Below are positions 37,823-47,182 of a stretch of DNA of 64,000 nt, piece after piece. Each line of letters begins with the position of its first letter. Position 1 is the stretch's first letter. The notes beneath the pieces are model-generated. The model was not told the DNA's origin, searched no databases, and saw nothing but the letters and a program-made list of their open reading frames with translations. The stretch covers positions 496,001-560,000 of the forward strand of contig NZ_JAJISB010000001.1 in the NCBI RefSeq assembly GCF_021245735.1. The letters are read 5' to 3'. This DNA comes from Brevibacillus daliensis. Its GTDB lineage: Bacteria; Bacillota; Bacilli; Brevibacillales; Brevibacillaceae. The position numbers and the translations under genes are program-made.

Positions 37823-39888
37823 ATGAAAAAAAGAAAAGAAAACGCACTGAAGTTCTCTCAAAAGATGCTTGTCTCTATTATTGCGCTTGCAACTACTTTT
37901 TTGCTAGGGATGCCTACCTTCGTGCCTTTTTCAGATAAAGCAGCTGCGCATGGTGGCGAGGCAGAGTATGTGCCACTTCGAACCGTTATTGAAAATGTTG
38001 GAGGCACATTAGAGTGGGATAAAACTACAAAGTCAATTCTTGTCAAGAAAGACGGAACCATTGTCTATGTAACACCCAATTCAGCAGAGGCTCTGGTTAA
38101 TGGTAAAACCGTCAAAAGAAGCTCCTGTGATGAATAAGGAAGGGGTCACTTATGTAACTCATCATTTTATCAACGAAGTGTTTCAAGCCGATCTGAAACA
38201 GACCGCTTCTGTCAAAAAAACCGATCATCCACTTAATCCGTTAACACCCGATGAAATCAAGAATGCCGTAAAAGTGATAAAAGCATCTGATCAATTTAAA
38301 GATAACATGCGGTTTACCCAGATTTCCTTGAAAGACCCCGATAAAGCTCAGGTATGGAAATGGGTATATGGTGAAAAAAGCTCATTCAATCGTGCTGCCA
38401 AATTTGTAGCTCTGGACGGCAAAAAAGTAATAGAAGGTGAAGTTGACCTTTCAACCCAAAAACTCTCCTCTTTCAAGGAGATTGAAGGCGTTCATGGAAT
38501 GGTTATCCTGGATGATTTTGCAACAGTCCAGAAGGCTATTGAAGAAAGCTCAGCTTTTAAAGATGCTCTAAAAAAACGTGACATTGATGATGTCAAGAAA
38601 GTGGTGGCTACACCGCTTACAGTCGGATACTTTAATGGAGCAGACGGATTACAACAAGATTTGCGGTTATTAAAAGTTTCATTGGCAAAACTGGGATTTC
38701 CATCTAAAACTTGATTCACGGGTAGGTCCTGTCCTCTCCACTATGACCATCAACGATAATGGCAAAAAACGAAAAGTAATGTACGAGGGTTCACTTGGCG
38801 GAATGATTGTTCCGTATGGCGACCCAGATGTGGGCTGGTATTTTAAAGCTTATTTGGACTCTGGTGATTATGGTATGGGTGTCCTAACCTCTCAGCTACA
38901 AAAAGGAACGGACGTACCAAACAATGCTGTGCTTCTCGATGCAACCATTACAGATAATGACGGTAACCCCTACACCATTCCAAATGCGATTGCCATATTC
39001 GAACAATACGCCGGTCCTGAACTTAAACATCAGGAGATGGTACTCGGAAATCAAAATGTGAGCCGTGAGAGACGAGAACTAGTTATACGCTGGATCAGTA
39101 CAGTTGGCAATTATGACTATATTTTTGACTGGATTTTGTCTCCAAACGGAACGATTAAGATAAATGTTGGTGCCACAGGAATTGAAGCAGTTAAGGGTGT
39201 AAAATCATCAACCATGCATGATCCTACTGCAAAAGAAGATACAAAATACGGTACGCTGATCGACCACAATATTGTAGGAACGACACATCAACATATCTAC
39301 AATTTCCGCCTCGATTTAGACGTCGATGGTGAAATGAATACCCTAACAGAGGTTAATCCAAAGGTTGAGGAAAATAAGGATGGAGGACCACGAAAAAGCG
39401 TAATGGTCACCGAGCAAAAGGTTGTTAAAACCGAGCAGGAAGCTATCCAAAATTTCGACCCTTCGACGATTCGCCTCCTAAGCAATACGAACAAGGAAAA
39501 TAAAGTAGGTAATCCGGTATCTTATCAAATCATTCCTTATGCAGGTGGAACACATCCAATTGCAAAAGGTGCCCTATTTAGTAAAGATGAATGGTTGTAC
39601 AACCGTGTTAATTTTATGGATAAGCAGCTCTGGGTTACCAAATACGACCCTGATGAACGTTTTCCTGAGGGAGAATATCCGAATCGGACAAATACTGATA
39701 CAGGTTTGAAACAATATACAACGAATAACGATTCCATCGAGAACGTAGATAATGTCGTGTGGATGACAACAGGAACAACTCATGTAGCTCGTGCAGAAGA
39801 GTGGCCCATTTTACCAACAGAGTGGGTTTACACGATGTTAAAACCTTGGAATTTCTTTGATCAGACGCCTACCCTAGATCTTCCATAA
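37823..39888 (+). pseudogene. tynA: Copper amine oxidase (tyramine oxidase type), broken by a frameshift and an internal deletion
   Basis: Encoded three-part remnant of a secreted TPQ/copper amine oxidase. The signal peptide and D1 domain read in one frame from 37823. Near 38114-38117 one base too many in an A run shifts the frame (KTVK, then KEAPVMNKEG in the next frame). The second part runs to TPLTVGYF and RLLKV near 38676, then jumps frame into HWQNWDFHL near 38680. By comparison with E. coli TynA from memory, about 75-80 residues are missing there. The third part keeps all catalytic residues: Asp in YLDSGDYG, TPQ-precursor Tyr in GNYDY, and the copper ligands HQH and THVARAEEW. A full enzyme cannot be made. 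Sequencing error could explain the first lesion but not the deletion. Confidence 0.88.
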
Positions 39889-39976
39889 AATCAGTCTCAA
39901 AAAGCTCATGATTATAAGTTGACTTGCATATCAAGTACAAAGTGTATATCTGTAAAAATCGAAAGGAGTTATATAT

Positions 39977-41449
39977 ATGGAAAAAAGGTATCAATTATTC
40001 ATAGGTGGGCAATGGGTTGACTCATTATCCGGAAAAACTTTTCCTTCATTAAATCCAGCCACGGGCGAAATAAATGGAATCGTATCAGAAGCAGGAGCAG
40101 AAGACGTTGATGTAGCAGTTAAAGCTGCCAGAAAAGCTTTTGAAACAGGACCATGGGCAGACATGGCCCCAAGTGATCGAGGAAGACTTCTCCATCGCGC
40201 TGCTCAGAAAATGTGGGAAAAGCTAGATTTTCTGGCGGAGGTTGAATCAACCGATAATGGACTACCAATCAACGAGACTAAGTATATCGCTATGCCAGCA
40301 ATGATTGATGTTCTTGAATTTTATGCCGGTTTAGCTAACAAGGTTCAGGGTGAAACACACTCCTCCCCAGCAAACCGTTTTACCTATACACTGCGCGAAC
40401 CTATCGGGGTTATTGGAGCAATTGTTCCTTGGAACTTCCCGTTGATGCTAGCGATGTGGAAGATGGCACCAGCTCTTGCAGCGGGTAATACGATCGTAAT
40501 TAAACCTGCTGAACAAACGCCCATCAGTATTTTGGAATTAGCCAAAATTTTTCAGGAAGCAGGAATACCAGATGGCGTAATAAACGTTGTACCTGGATAT
40601 GGGGCGATAGCAGGGAATGCATTAACATCCCATCCTGATGTAGATAAAATTGCGTTTACAGGGTCTACAGCAACTGGACGCCTTATTATGCAAGCAGCTA
40701 GTAAGAATGTAAAACCTGTTTCTCTAGAGCTGGGTGGTAAATCTCCCAATATCGTCTTTGATGATGCCAATCTTGAAGATGCTGTAAATGGTTCTCTATT
40801 TGGAATTTACTTTGCACAAGGTCAAGTGTGTGCTGCCGGCTCTCGCTTATTTGTCCAAGATCGCATCTATGATAAATTCATCGATTTGTTCAGTCAAAAA
40901 GCCCAAACAATCCGTACGGGAAATCCACTCGATCCTACGACACAAATGGGACCACAAGTTTCTTTAACTCAATTGGATCGTATTGAGAACTATGTGGCTA
41001 GTGGACTGGAAGAAGGAGCCAATCTTGTCTTGGGTGGGAAACGTAATCCACAGGCAGGTACAGGATACTTTTATACACCTACCATTTTTGAGAACGTTAC
41101 AAATGAAATGAAAATTGCTCGTGAAGAAATTTTTGGCCCTGTCATTTCACTCATACGTTTTAAAGAGGAAGAAGATGCCATAAAACTAGCAAATGACACG
41201 AACTACGGACTGGCATCAGGTGTCTGGACCAATGATCTAAAACGCGCCCATCGTATGGCACGCGGACTAAAAGCAGGGACTGTTTACGTCAATACGTATA
41301 GCATGTTAGATAGCACGGTATCGTTTGGAGGAACAAAACAAAGCGGTTTTGGCCGCGAATTAGGTATCCAGGCAATGGACATGTATACGCATACGAAAAG
41401 TGTCTGGGTAGACCTAGGTAAACAGGGGTTAAATTGGTACGGCGTATAG
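39977..41449 (+). CDS. NAD-dependent aldehyde dehydrogenase (phenylacetaldehyde dehydrogenase-like)
   Basis: A 490-residue dehydrogenase that would oxidise the aldehyde made by the upstream amine oxidase. Visible are the cofactor region PWNFPLMLAMWK, the general base Glu in LELGGKSPN and the nucleophile in GQVCAAGSRLF near residue 285. The late motif EEIFGPVISLIRF is also present. AAAGGAG lies upstream of the ATG, and the gene follows tynA by 88 bases. It seems intact although tynA is broken. Its likeness to FeaB rests on context plus general family features, so related betaine- or 4-aminobutyraldehyde dehydrogenases remain possible. Confidence 0.87.
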   Translation: MEKRYQLFIGGQWVDSLSGKTFPSLNPATGEINGIVSEAGAEDVDVAVKAARKAFETGPWADMAPSDRGRLLHRAAQKMWEKLDFLAEVESTDNGLPINETKYIAMPAMIDVLEFYAGLANKVQGETHSSPANRFTYTLREPIGVIGAIVPWNFPLMLAMWKMAPALAAGNTIVIKPAEQTPISILELAKIFQEAGIPDGVINVVPGYGAIAGNALTSHPDVDKIAFTGSTATGRLIMQAASKNVKPVSLELGGKSPNIVFDDANLEDAVNGSLFGIYFAQGQVCAAGSRLFVQDRIYDKFIDLFSQKAQTIRTGNPLDPTTQMGPQVSLTQLDRIENYVASGLEEGANLVLGGKRNPQAGTGYFYTPTIFENVTNEMKIAREEIFGPVISLIRFKEEEDAIKLANDTNYGLASGVWTNDLKRAHRMARGLKAGTVYVNTYSMLDSTVSFGGTKQSGFGRELGIQAMDMYTHTKSVWVDLGKQGLNWYGV

Positions 41450-41458
41450 TAACCTATT

Positions 41459-41504
41459 GAAAAGAGTCCCGTCTCCTGTGAAAAAGAGAGACGGGACTCT
41501 TTTA
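41459..41504. terminator. Bidirectional terminator
   Basis: A perfect stem of about 15 bp, AAAGAGTCCCGTCTC with its complement ending at 41503, between two convergent genes. Confidence 0.9.
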
Positions 41505-41529
41505 TTTGCTTCAACCATTCATATGTGTG

Positions 41530-43326
41530 TTACTCATCCTTCTCTTTTTCACCGTTACCTGCTTCAAAACCAATTTGTTCCCAATCAATTTTCATTTTCT
41601 TCCCTTTTTTATCAGTGATGGTTGGTTTAGCTACGTACCAGCCTCTACCATTTATCGTGTCATCGGTACTATAGCGAAACCGTACTTGTTCTACATCATC
41701 CGGAAGTGATACGGTTACTTCTACCCAATCTGAGCGATCCGTATAAGCAGCAGTAAGGGGTTCCCAATTTACTCCGTCAGTTGTCGCTTCTACATAACCG
41801 TAATCTTTTTCCGCCTGGATACGATACCACGTCTCAAAGCGAAGCTCTTCGGGTTGCTGTCCTTTTTTCAGGTTGCGTAAATCTGTCGTCAAGGTGTTCT
41901 CTTTTTTATCCCCGGTACCTGCGAACCAAACATCCTTTTTTTGTTGTCCACTTACCGGAATAGCTAATGCTGCTTGACGTGCTACCTCTCGTCGTATGGG
42001 ATTAATTGAACCCATATTTCTACTTGGGTGAACACGATTTGTTAACAAGATAACAATTGTCTGGTTACTTGGACTAACTACGATGGATGTCCCTGTAAAT
42101 CCGGTATGTCCCATTGTGGTAAGATCGGTCAGTCCATCCATGTACCAGTCTTGATTTACTTCCCACCCAAGACCGTGGTCATTACCTGGAAACTCTGGGA
42201 TCTGGTTCTCCATCATGAGACGTACGGACTCTTTTTCCAAAATCCGTTCGTCATCGTATACTCCGTCATTCAACATCATTTGGGCAAGAATTGCCAGATC
42301 GGGAGCAGTACTAAATACTCCTGCATGTCCAGCAACTCCATCCAATGCCCACGCTTTTTCATCATGCACCTGACCCCAGACCAGTCCACGAGAAGTAGTC
42401 GTACTATACTCTGTTGCCGCAATCTCATCAAGTAAATCTGCTGACGGATTATACATCGTGTTTTCCATATCTAGCGGCTCTGTAATCTCTTGCTCTACAT
42501 ATTCATCTAATCGTTGGCCAGTTATTCTTTCAACTACTGCTCCCAAGACGATCATGTTTAAATCACTGTATAAATAAGTGCTTCCTGGTTCATTTATAGG
42601 CGCATCAGCAAAGACTGCCTGGAATCGCTCCTCTCTTGATCCATTTATGTTTTGGATTGGTTTGGATGCAGCCATCCCCGAGGTATGTGTAAGTAACTGA
42701 GTGACTGTAATATTCTCTTTTCCGTTACTAGCGAACTCTGGAATATAGGTAGCTACAGGCTCGTCCAGCTCGATATCTCCATCTTCTACCAATTGCATGA
42801 TGGCAATGGACGTGAATAACTTACTAACGGAAGCAACATCAAATAATGTCTCCTCTTCCATCTCAATTGGATTATCAATAGGAGTAAACGTCTGATCTGC
42901 ATAACGAACGGCATAACCGTAGGCTTCCTCTTTTACAATCGTTCCTTTTCTGGCAACTAACACAACTGCTCCCGGAATTAATCTAGTATCCAGGTAGTCT
43001 TCAATAATCCCATCAATTTCTTCTAATTCGTCTTTTAACATTCCTGCCTTTTTAGGAGAGCCTTCATCTAACGTTTCCTTTCCATTCTTAACCTGATCCC
43101 AGCTTCCTTTATCATAGTTATGTTTCAAGGGTTTACTTGTTACGTTTGTTGTGTATGTTGCTTCTATCTGTTGCTGTTTCCCTTGACTATCTTCTGTCTG
43201 GTTCTCTAGGTATTCTGATCCTGGTTCTACATACGATGCCGAAATCGTTTCGGCTGAAGCGGTCACTGTGGAAGAGAGTAAAGCTACTACTAGCATACCT
43301 TGAAATAAGAGCTTACCTTTTTGCAT
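41530..43326 (-). CDS. Secreted serine hydrolase of the beta-lactamase/PBP4* family
   Basis: A 598-residue exported protein. The signal peptide (LLFQGMLVVALLSSTVTASAE) is cut near residue 26. After a linker, the class C beta-lactamase-like domain (about 95-480) has SVSK near residue 166 (nucleophile Ser and Lys), YSDLN near 252 and HTG near 405. The last 110 residues form a beta-sandwich-like domain (VEATTDGVNWEPL, VEQVRFRYSTDD) of the kind that binds sugars or proteins. Likely a D-Ala-D-Ala carboxypeptidase or esterase at the cell surface, rather than an antibiotic-resistance enzyme. It is monocistronic. Confidence 0.87.
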   Translation of the reverse strand: MQKGKLLFQGMLVVALLSSTVTASAETISASYVEPGSEYLENQTEDSQGKQQQIEATYTTNVTSKPLKHNYDKGSWDQVKNGKETLDEGSPKKAGMLKDELEEIDGIIEDYLDTRLIPGAVVLVARKGTIVKEEAYGYAVRYADQTFTPIDNPIEMEEETLFDVASVSKLFTSIAIMQLVEDGDIELDEPVATYIPEFASNGKENITVTQLLTHTSGMAASKPIQNINGSREERFQAVFADAPINEPGSTYLYSDLNMIVLGAVVERITGQRLDEYVEQEITEPLDMENTMYNPSADLLDEIAATEYSTTTSRGLVWGQVHDEKAWALDGVAGHAGVFSTAPDLAILAQMMLNDGVYDDERILEKESVRLMMENQIPEFPGNDHGLGWEVNQDWYMDGLTDLTTMGHTGFTGTSIVVSPSNQTIVILLTNRVHPSRNMGSINPIRREVARQAALAIPVSGQQKKDVWFAGTGDKKENTLTTDLRNLKKGQQPEELRFETWYRIQAEKDYGYVEATTDGVNWEPLTAAYTDRSDWVEVTVSLPDDVEQVRFRYSTDDTINGRGWYVAKPTITDKKGKKMKIDWEQIGFEAGNGEKEKDE

Positions 43327-43471
43327 AACTGCCCTCCCTTTACATTTTCATCTACTTTATTATATTTTACTGAATTTTCCCTTAATTGATATCGTACTTC
43401 AGGACTCTTTCCTCATGTAGGATAAAAAAAAAGTAGGTAATGGGAAAGATGCCCAAAGGAGAATAAAAATA

Positions 43472-43557
43472 TACAAAATGGTCATGAACATTTTGTTGGA
43501 CCGCAAGCGGTCACATCCAAGTTTATGAAAAACGTCGAGACGTTTTTCACAGAAAAA
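43472..43557 (+). repeat. Three-hairpin repeat, copy 1
   Basis: An ~87-base element with three successive hairpins: AAAATG/CATTTT, GACCGCAAGCGGTC within TTGGA/TCCAA, and TGAAAAACGTC-GA-GACGTTTTTCA. Copies occur at 44470 and 61470 in the same orientation. It is directly followed by the terminator of the Spo0E-like operon. Confidence 0.85.
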
Positions 43558-43584
43558 GACCACTTACTAAAAAGTGGTCTTTTA
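43553..43584 (-). terminator. Terminator of the Spo0E-like operon
   Basis: AAAAAGACCACTT (43553-43565) pairs with AAGTGGTCTTTT (43572-43583), four bases after the stop on the minus strand; it merges with repeat copy 1. Confidence 0.85.
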
Positions 43585-43588
43585 TGTC

Positions 43589-43792
43589 TCATTTGTTATG
43601 ATTTTGTGGTAACTGATATTCAAGCCATCTTTTTTTCTGTATGCACAACACAAGTTGATCCAACCGTTGACTAATAGCAAGGACTTGAGGGTCGGTAAAG
43701 CTTCCAAACTCCATTGCTTTCTGAATCATTTCCTGACGAACTATTTCAATCTGATCAGCTATATTCGCTGAATCAATAGTAGAACCATGCAT
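43589..43792 (-). CDS. Spo0E-family aspartyl-phosphate phosphatase
   Basis: A 67-residue helical-hairpin protein of the Spo0E/YnzD family, which remove phosphate from Spo0A~P and so delay sporulation. The family signature SQRLDQLV (SxxxD) is near residues 40-47, after a first helix IEIVRQEMIQKAMEFGSF. Its start overlaps the end of the upstream 83-aa gene by 20 bases; the ribosome site is weak, so translation is probably coupled. Second gene of a two-gene operon. Confidence 0.85.
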   Translation of the reverse strand: MHGSTIDSANIADQIEIVRQEMIQKAMEFGSFTDPQVLAISQRLDQLVLCIQKKRWLEYQLPQNHNK

Positions 43793-44024
43793 TCATTGTA
43801 TTCTTCTTTCCTTTTTTACGACCACGTCTTGTCGGTTGAGATATTTCTACCACATCTTTTTCCGTTGCCAAACTTGCTTCAGTTGGTTGTGAAATTGGTT
43901 TAGATTGTTGTTGTGAAGTAGCTTGAGATTTACTAGGAACAAGCGCAATTAAATGTGTCAGGTGTTTAGCTTTCCCCTGCTCTTTGTTAAATGTTACAGG
44001 GTCTTCTGCCCATATTAATGCCAT
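43773..44024 (-). CDS. 83-aa unknown protein with basic AT-hook-like motif
   Basis: A small protein of unknown function. Residues 1-30 look folded (MALIWAEDPVTFNKEQG). A Gln/Ser/Pro-rich linker follows, then a basic stretch TRRGRKKGKKN that resembles an AT-hook. GGAGG lies 8 bases before the ATG. It precedes and overlaps the Spo0E-like gene, so it may act with it or just couple its translation. Confidence 0.6.
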   Translation of the reverse strand: MALIWAEDPVTFNKEQGKAKHLTHLIALVPSKSQATSQQQSKPISQPTEASLATEKDVVEISQPTRRGRKKGKKNTMNAWFYY

Positions 44025-44358
44025 ATTTACTTTCCTCCATTTCTAACTCCTCAAAGGTTATTTACTTTTGCCGATACATGATGCTACATTCATTTTCCGC
44101 TCCATCATGTTAGTACTAATTCTTTTCTCATTTTACTTTACGTTCTTATTAGTAAATCTGTTTAGAAATGTTTGAAACGATTTATAAAAATTGACATTTT
44201 ACGACACTCGTATCTAATGGTTATTTATTAGGTAACAGAAGGATAACAACTACTCTTTTAGTTATTGCTCCTCTTCATCATCATGAAACAACTAATATCT
44301 GCGCCTACTTTTTGATTATTGCAACTAATTTTTTAGCTATCAAATTAGAAATAGACTT

Positions 44359-44412
44359 AAAAAGTTTCCTTAGGCAAACTTTTTGTTGCAAGGTAAAAAC
44401 AATTGGTATAAA
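44359..44412 (+). promoter_or_regulatory. feoAB promoter with candidate DtxR/MntR-type operator
   Basis: AAAAAGTTT-CCTTAGGC-AAACTTTTT (44359-44384) is an extended dyad resembling metal-regulator (MntR/DtxR family) sites of the form TTTGCCTAAGGAAA. It overlaps the -35 of a promoter made by TTGTTG (44383-44388) and TATAAA (44407-44412), spacing 18. Repression by a metal-loaded regulator is inferred. The dyad is not a classic Fur box. No feature is seen in 44025-44358, within a 604-base gene-free stretch. Confidence 0.5.
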
Positions 44413-44469
44413 CTAAAAAAAACGGTAGCTCTAATAAACATTCTCAGTGAACTGTCATAACATAACAAC

Positions 44470-44556
44470 ATACAAAACAGTCATAACCGTTTTGTTGGAC
44501 CGCAAGCGGTCACATCCAATTTCATGAAAAACGTAGAGACGTTTTTCACAGAAAAA
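44470..44556 (+). repeat. Three-hairpin repeat, copy 2 (in the feoA leader)
   Basis: The same element as at 43472, with small changes in the loops and first stem. It lies between the predicted feo promoter and feoA, so it would be part of the 5' untranslated RNA. Unlike copies 1 and 3, no strong terminator hairpin follows. Confidence 0.85.
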
Positions 44557-44628
44557 GCCCACTCTTCATTTCGAATGAAAATAAAATGAATATAGCTTTT
44601 GCGACGAAACACTTAGGAGGTCAGACAA

Positions 44629-44874
44629 ATGACTTTTGAACCAATACCCTTATCTGAAGCAGGAACTGGTAATAAAATGCGCCTCACTCGAATCGAGGTA
44701 ACAGGAGTAATGCGAAGACGATTGCTTGACTTGGGCTTTGTTCCTGGCAATGAAATTGAGGTCCTACAAAAAAGTCCATTAGGTGATCCAATTGCATTTC
44801 GGGTCAACAATACAACCATCGCCTTGCGGAGCGAAGAGAGCTCGCTAATTTGGGGTAAAAGACTAGGAGGCTAG
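44629..44874 (+). CDS. feoA: Ferrous iron transport protein A
   Basis: An 81-residue SH3-like cytoplasmic protein that associates with FeoB. The typical LTRIEVTGVMRRRLLDLGFVPG and FRVNNTTIALRSEES stretches are present. AGGAGG lies close to the ATG. Its stop is 6 bases before the FeoB G-domain gene; its last codons supply that gene's AGGAGG ribosome site, so the genes are co-translated. Confidence 0.92.
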   Translation: MTFEPIPLSEAGTGNKMRLTRIEVTGVMRRRLLDLGFVPGNEIEVLQKSPLGDPIAFRVNNTTIALRSEESSLIWGKRLGG

Positions 44875-44880
44875 AGTAAC

Positions 44881-45612
44881 TTGAAAACATACACCATTGC
44901 ATTGGCAGGAAATCCAAATACAGGGAAAAGCACCCTTTTTAATACACTGACTAACATGCGGCAGCATACAGGTAATTGGGCAGGTAAGACGGTCCTTCGA
45001 GCAGAAGGGACTTTTCAGCATCTCGATACCCAATTTACATTGGTTGATCTACCAGGAACATATTCGTTGTATTCCAACTCTGCTGATGAAGAAGCAGCTC
45101 GTGATTATATTATTTTTGAAAAGCCTGATGTCACAATCGTCGTATTAGATGCAACCTCATTAGAAAGAAACCTTAATCTTGCCATTCAGGTGTTAGAAAT
45201 GACAAATCAAGTGGTGGTTTGCATTAACTTAATCGACGAGGCAAAACGATTAGGAATCCATATTGATATCAGAAAAATGGAACAGAAACTAGGCGTTCCA
45301 ACCGTCGCCATCTCAGCACGAAACAAAACCGGTATTAATGAGTTATTATCACAGGTACTCAAGGTAGCATCCGGAGAAATCGTACCTTCGCCTACTCCCA
45401 TTACGTACAACGATGAGATCGAACAGAAAATTAATGAGTTAGTGCCCTCTATTCAGGAGATGTTGGGAGACCGTTTGCCTGCACGTTGGGTTGCCTTACG
45501 CTTGCTGGATGGAGATGAAAGCTTGCTTACCACCATGAAACTATGGCTGACCGATCAGGATTCCTATAAAAAAGAGGAGGCGCTACAATATGGGCAAACA
45601 GCTTGCCATTAG
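44881..45612 (+). CDS. feoB: FeoB N-terminal GTPase as a separate protein
   Basis: A 243-residue G protein equal to the cytoplasmic part of FeoB. G1 is GNPNTGKST (9-17), G3 is DLPGTYSL, G4 is NLID and G5 includes ISAR; a helical GDI-like region follows (about 180-235). It contains no membrane segment. It starts at a TTG behind AGGAGG. The frame ends 23 bases inside the next gene, which has its own ribosome site, so the split appears natural rather than a mutation. Confidence 0.88.
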   Translation: MKTYTIALAGNPNTGKSTLFNTLTNMRQHTGNWAGKTVLRAEGTFQHLDTQFTLVDLPGTYSLYSNSADEEAARDYIIFEKPDVTIVVLDATSLERNLNLAIQVLEMTNQVVVCINLIDEAKRLGIHIDIRKMEQKLGVPTVAISARNKTGINELLSQVLKVASGEIVPSPTPITYNDEIEQKINELVPSIQEMLGDRLPARWVALRLLDGDESLLTTMKLWLTDQDSYKKEEALQYGQTACH

Positions 45613-46996
45613 TGCCCCCAGTCAGTTAGACGCATTAGTTAAAAAGGCACAGCGAATGGGCACAGGCGATTCTATTCGAGATAGCATCGTAAGCGACATC
45701 TACAAAACAACTCATGGGATATGTCGCGAGGTTGTTCAATATGAAGACCAACAAAAATTAGCAAATTCGTATCAACTCGATCGAATATTCACATCAAAAA
45801 TTTGGGGATTCCCCATCATGTTGGCTATCCTTGGTCTCATTTTCTGGATCACAATCGCTGGCGCCAATGTACCATCCTCTATGCTTGCCGATATGTTCGG
45901 TGTTATTGAAGGTTATCTTACAGCAGGCTTTCTGGCTGTGAACGCTCCAGATTGGTTACATGGTATCTTGGTTTTGGGGCTGTTCCGTGGTACATCTTGG
46001 GTTATTAGTGTTATGCTGCCACCGATGGCTATCTTTTTCCCTACCTTTGCTTTACTGGAGAATTTCGGGTATTTACCTCGTGTAGCTTTTAACATGGATA
46101 GAATGTTCAAACGAGCTGGGGGGCATGGAAAACAAGCCTTGACCATGTCTATGGGTTTTGGCTGTAACGCTGCCGCTATTATCTCCACTCGGATTATTGA
46201 ATCACCACGTGAGCGGATGTTGGCGATTCTAACTAATAACTTTGTCCCTTGTAACGGTAGATGGCCAACCTTAATTTTGCTTGCTTCCCTGTTTATGGTG
46301 GTTAGCAGTTCTGGAGGAATCCAAACAATCGTTACAGCATCAATCGTCATGGGCATGGTGTTAATCGGGATTATCACTACATTTACAGTCTCCTGGGTTT
46401 TATCCAAAACAGCATTACGAGGAGTACCAACTCACTACACGTTGGAGCTTCCTCCTTATCGACGCCCGCAAATCTGGAAAACAATATTGCTTTCTTCCAG
46501 AGATAAATCATGGAGCGTTTTAAAAAGAGCGGTCATTGTTGCCGCTCCAGCAGGAGTCATTACCTGGATATTGGGAAACATCTTTGTTGGTGGAGATAGT
46601 ATTCTTACTCACATGGCTGCCTTTTTCGAACCTTTTGGGCATTTGATCGGTTTGGATGGTTTCATTATAATGGCTTTTATTTTGGGGCTTCCGGCTAACG
46701 AAATTGTACTGCCAATTTTATTAATGGGATATTTATCCTCCGGGGCAATGGTGGAATTGGATGGGTTGGACAATGTGAAAGAGATATTCCTGCAACAAGG
46801 CTGGACGTGGTTAACAGCACTTAATATGATGCTATTTTCCCTTCTTCATTATCCTTGTGGCACAACGTTGTTTAATATCTACAAAGAAACAAAGAGCAAG
46901 AAGTGGACACTGTTATCTGCCCTTATTCCTCTTGCCATCGCAATAGCAGTTACTTTTACTACTGCTCAGCTTGCACGTTATTTCGGATGGGTATAA
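45590..46996 (+). CDS. feoB: FeoB membrane permease as a separate protein
   Basis: The 468-residue transmembrane half of FeoB, importing Fe2+. It has two Gate-like domains with conserved Cys: FGCNAAAIISTRIIE (with SMG before it) and VPCNGRWPT, then LGLPANEIVLPILL and HYPCGTTLFNIYKE. About ten membrane helices. The ATG at 45590 is preceded by AAAGAGGAGG at 9 bases, one of the strongest sites in the window, inside the end of the GTPase gene. Its first 80 residues are soluble and could dock the GTPase. A terminator follows. Confidence 0.9.
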   Translation: MGKQLAISAPSQLDALVKKAQRMGTGDSIRDSIVSDIYKTTHGICREVVQYEDQQKLANSYQLDRIFTSKIWGFPIMLAILGLIFWITIAGANVPSSMLADMFGVIEGYLTAGFLAVNAPDWLHGILVLGLFRGTSWVISVMLPPMAIFFPTFALLENFGYLPRVAFNMDRMFKRAGGHGKQALTMSMGFGCNAAAIISTRIIESPRERMLAILTNNFVPCNGRWPTLILLASLFMVVSSSGGIQTIVTASIVMGMVLIGIITTFTVSWVLSKTALRGVPTHYTLELPPYRRPQIWKTILLSSRDKSWSVLKRAVIVAAPAGVITWILGNIFVGGDSILTHMAAFFEPFGHLIGLDGFIIMAFILGLPANEIVLPILLMGYLSSGAMVELDGLDNVKEIFLQQGWTWLTALNMMLFSLLHYPCGTTLFNIYKETKSKKWTLLSALIPLAIAIAVTFTTAQLARYFGWV

Positions 46997-47019
46997 AAAG
47001 GTTTTAGCAAAAAAACATT

Positions 47020-47070
47020 AACCATCTTCATGGATCACAGAGCTTTTCCTGATCCATAAGATGGTTTTAT
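47020..47070 (+). terminator. Terminator of feoAB
   Basis: AACCATCTT and GGATCA pair with TGATCC and AAGATGGTT, followed by TTATT, 24 bases after the stop. Confidence 0.85.
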
Positions 47071-47182
47071 TATTGTTCACCAAGATAACCAAAAAGGTCC
47101 TATCATCCCGTTGCCATAGTAATCGAACATATTCATAATAAGATACAATACCAATAACCTAAAAGACGAAGGGGATGTTAAA

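Noticed and set aside
43553-43584. Repeat copy 1 terminator considered as part of the repeat family
   Set aside because: The terminator stem differs completely from that after copy 3, and copy 2 has none; it belongs to the neighbouring operon.
44881-45612. feoB first looked frameshifted
   Set aside because: The downstream frame has its own ATG and a strong ribosome site at the right distance; the split is best read as natural.
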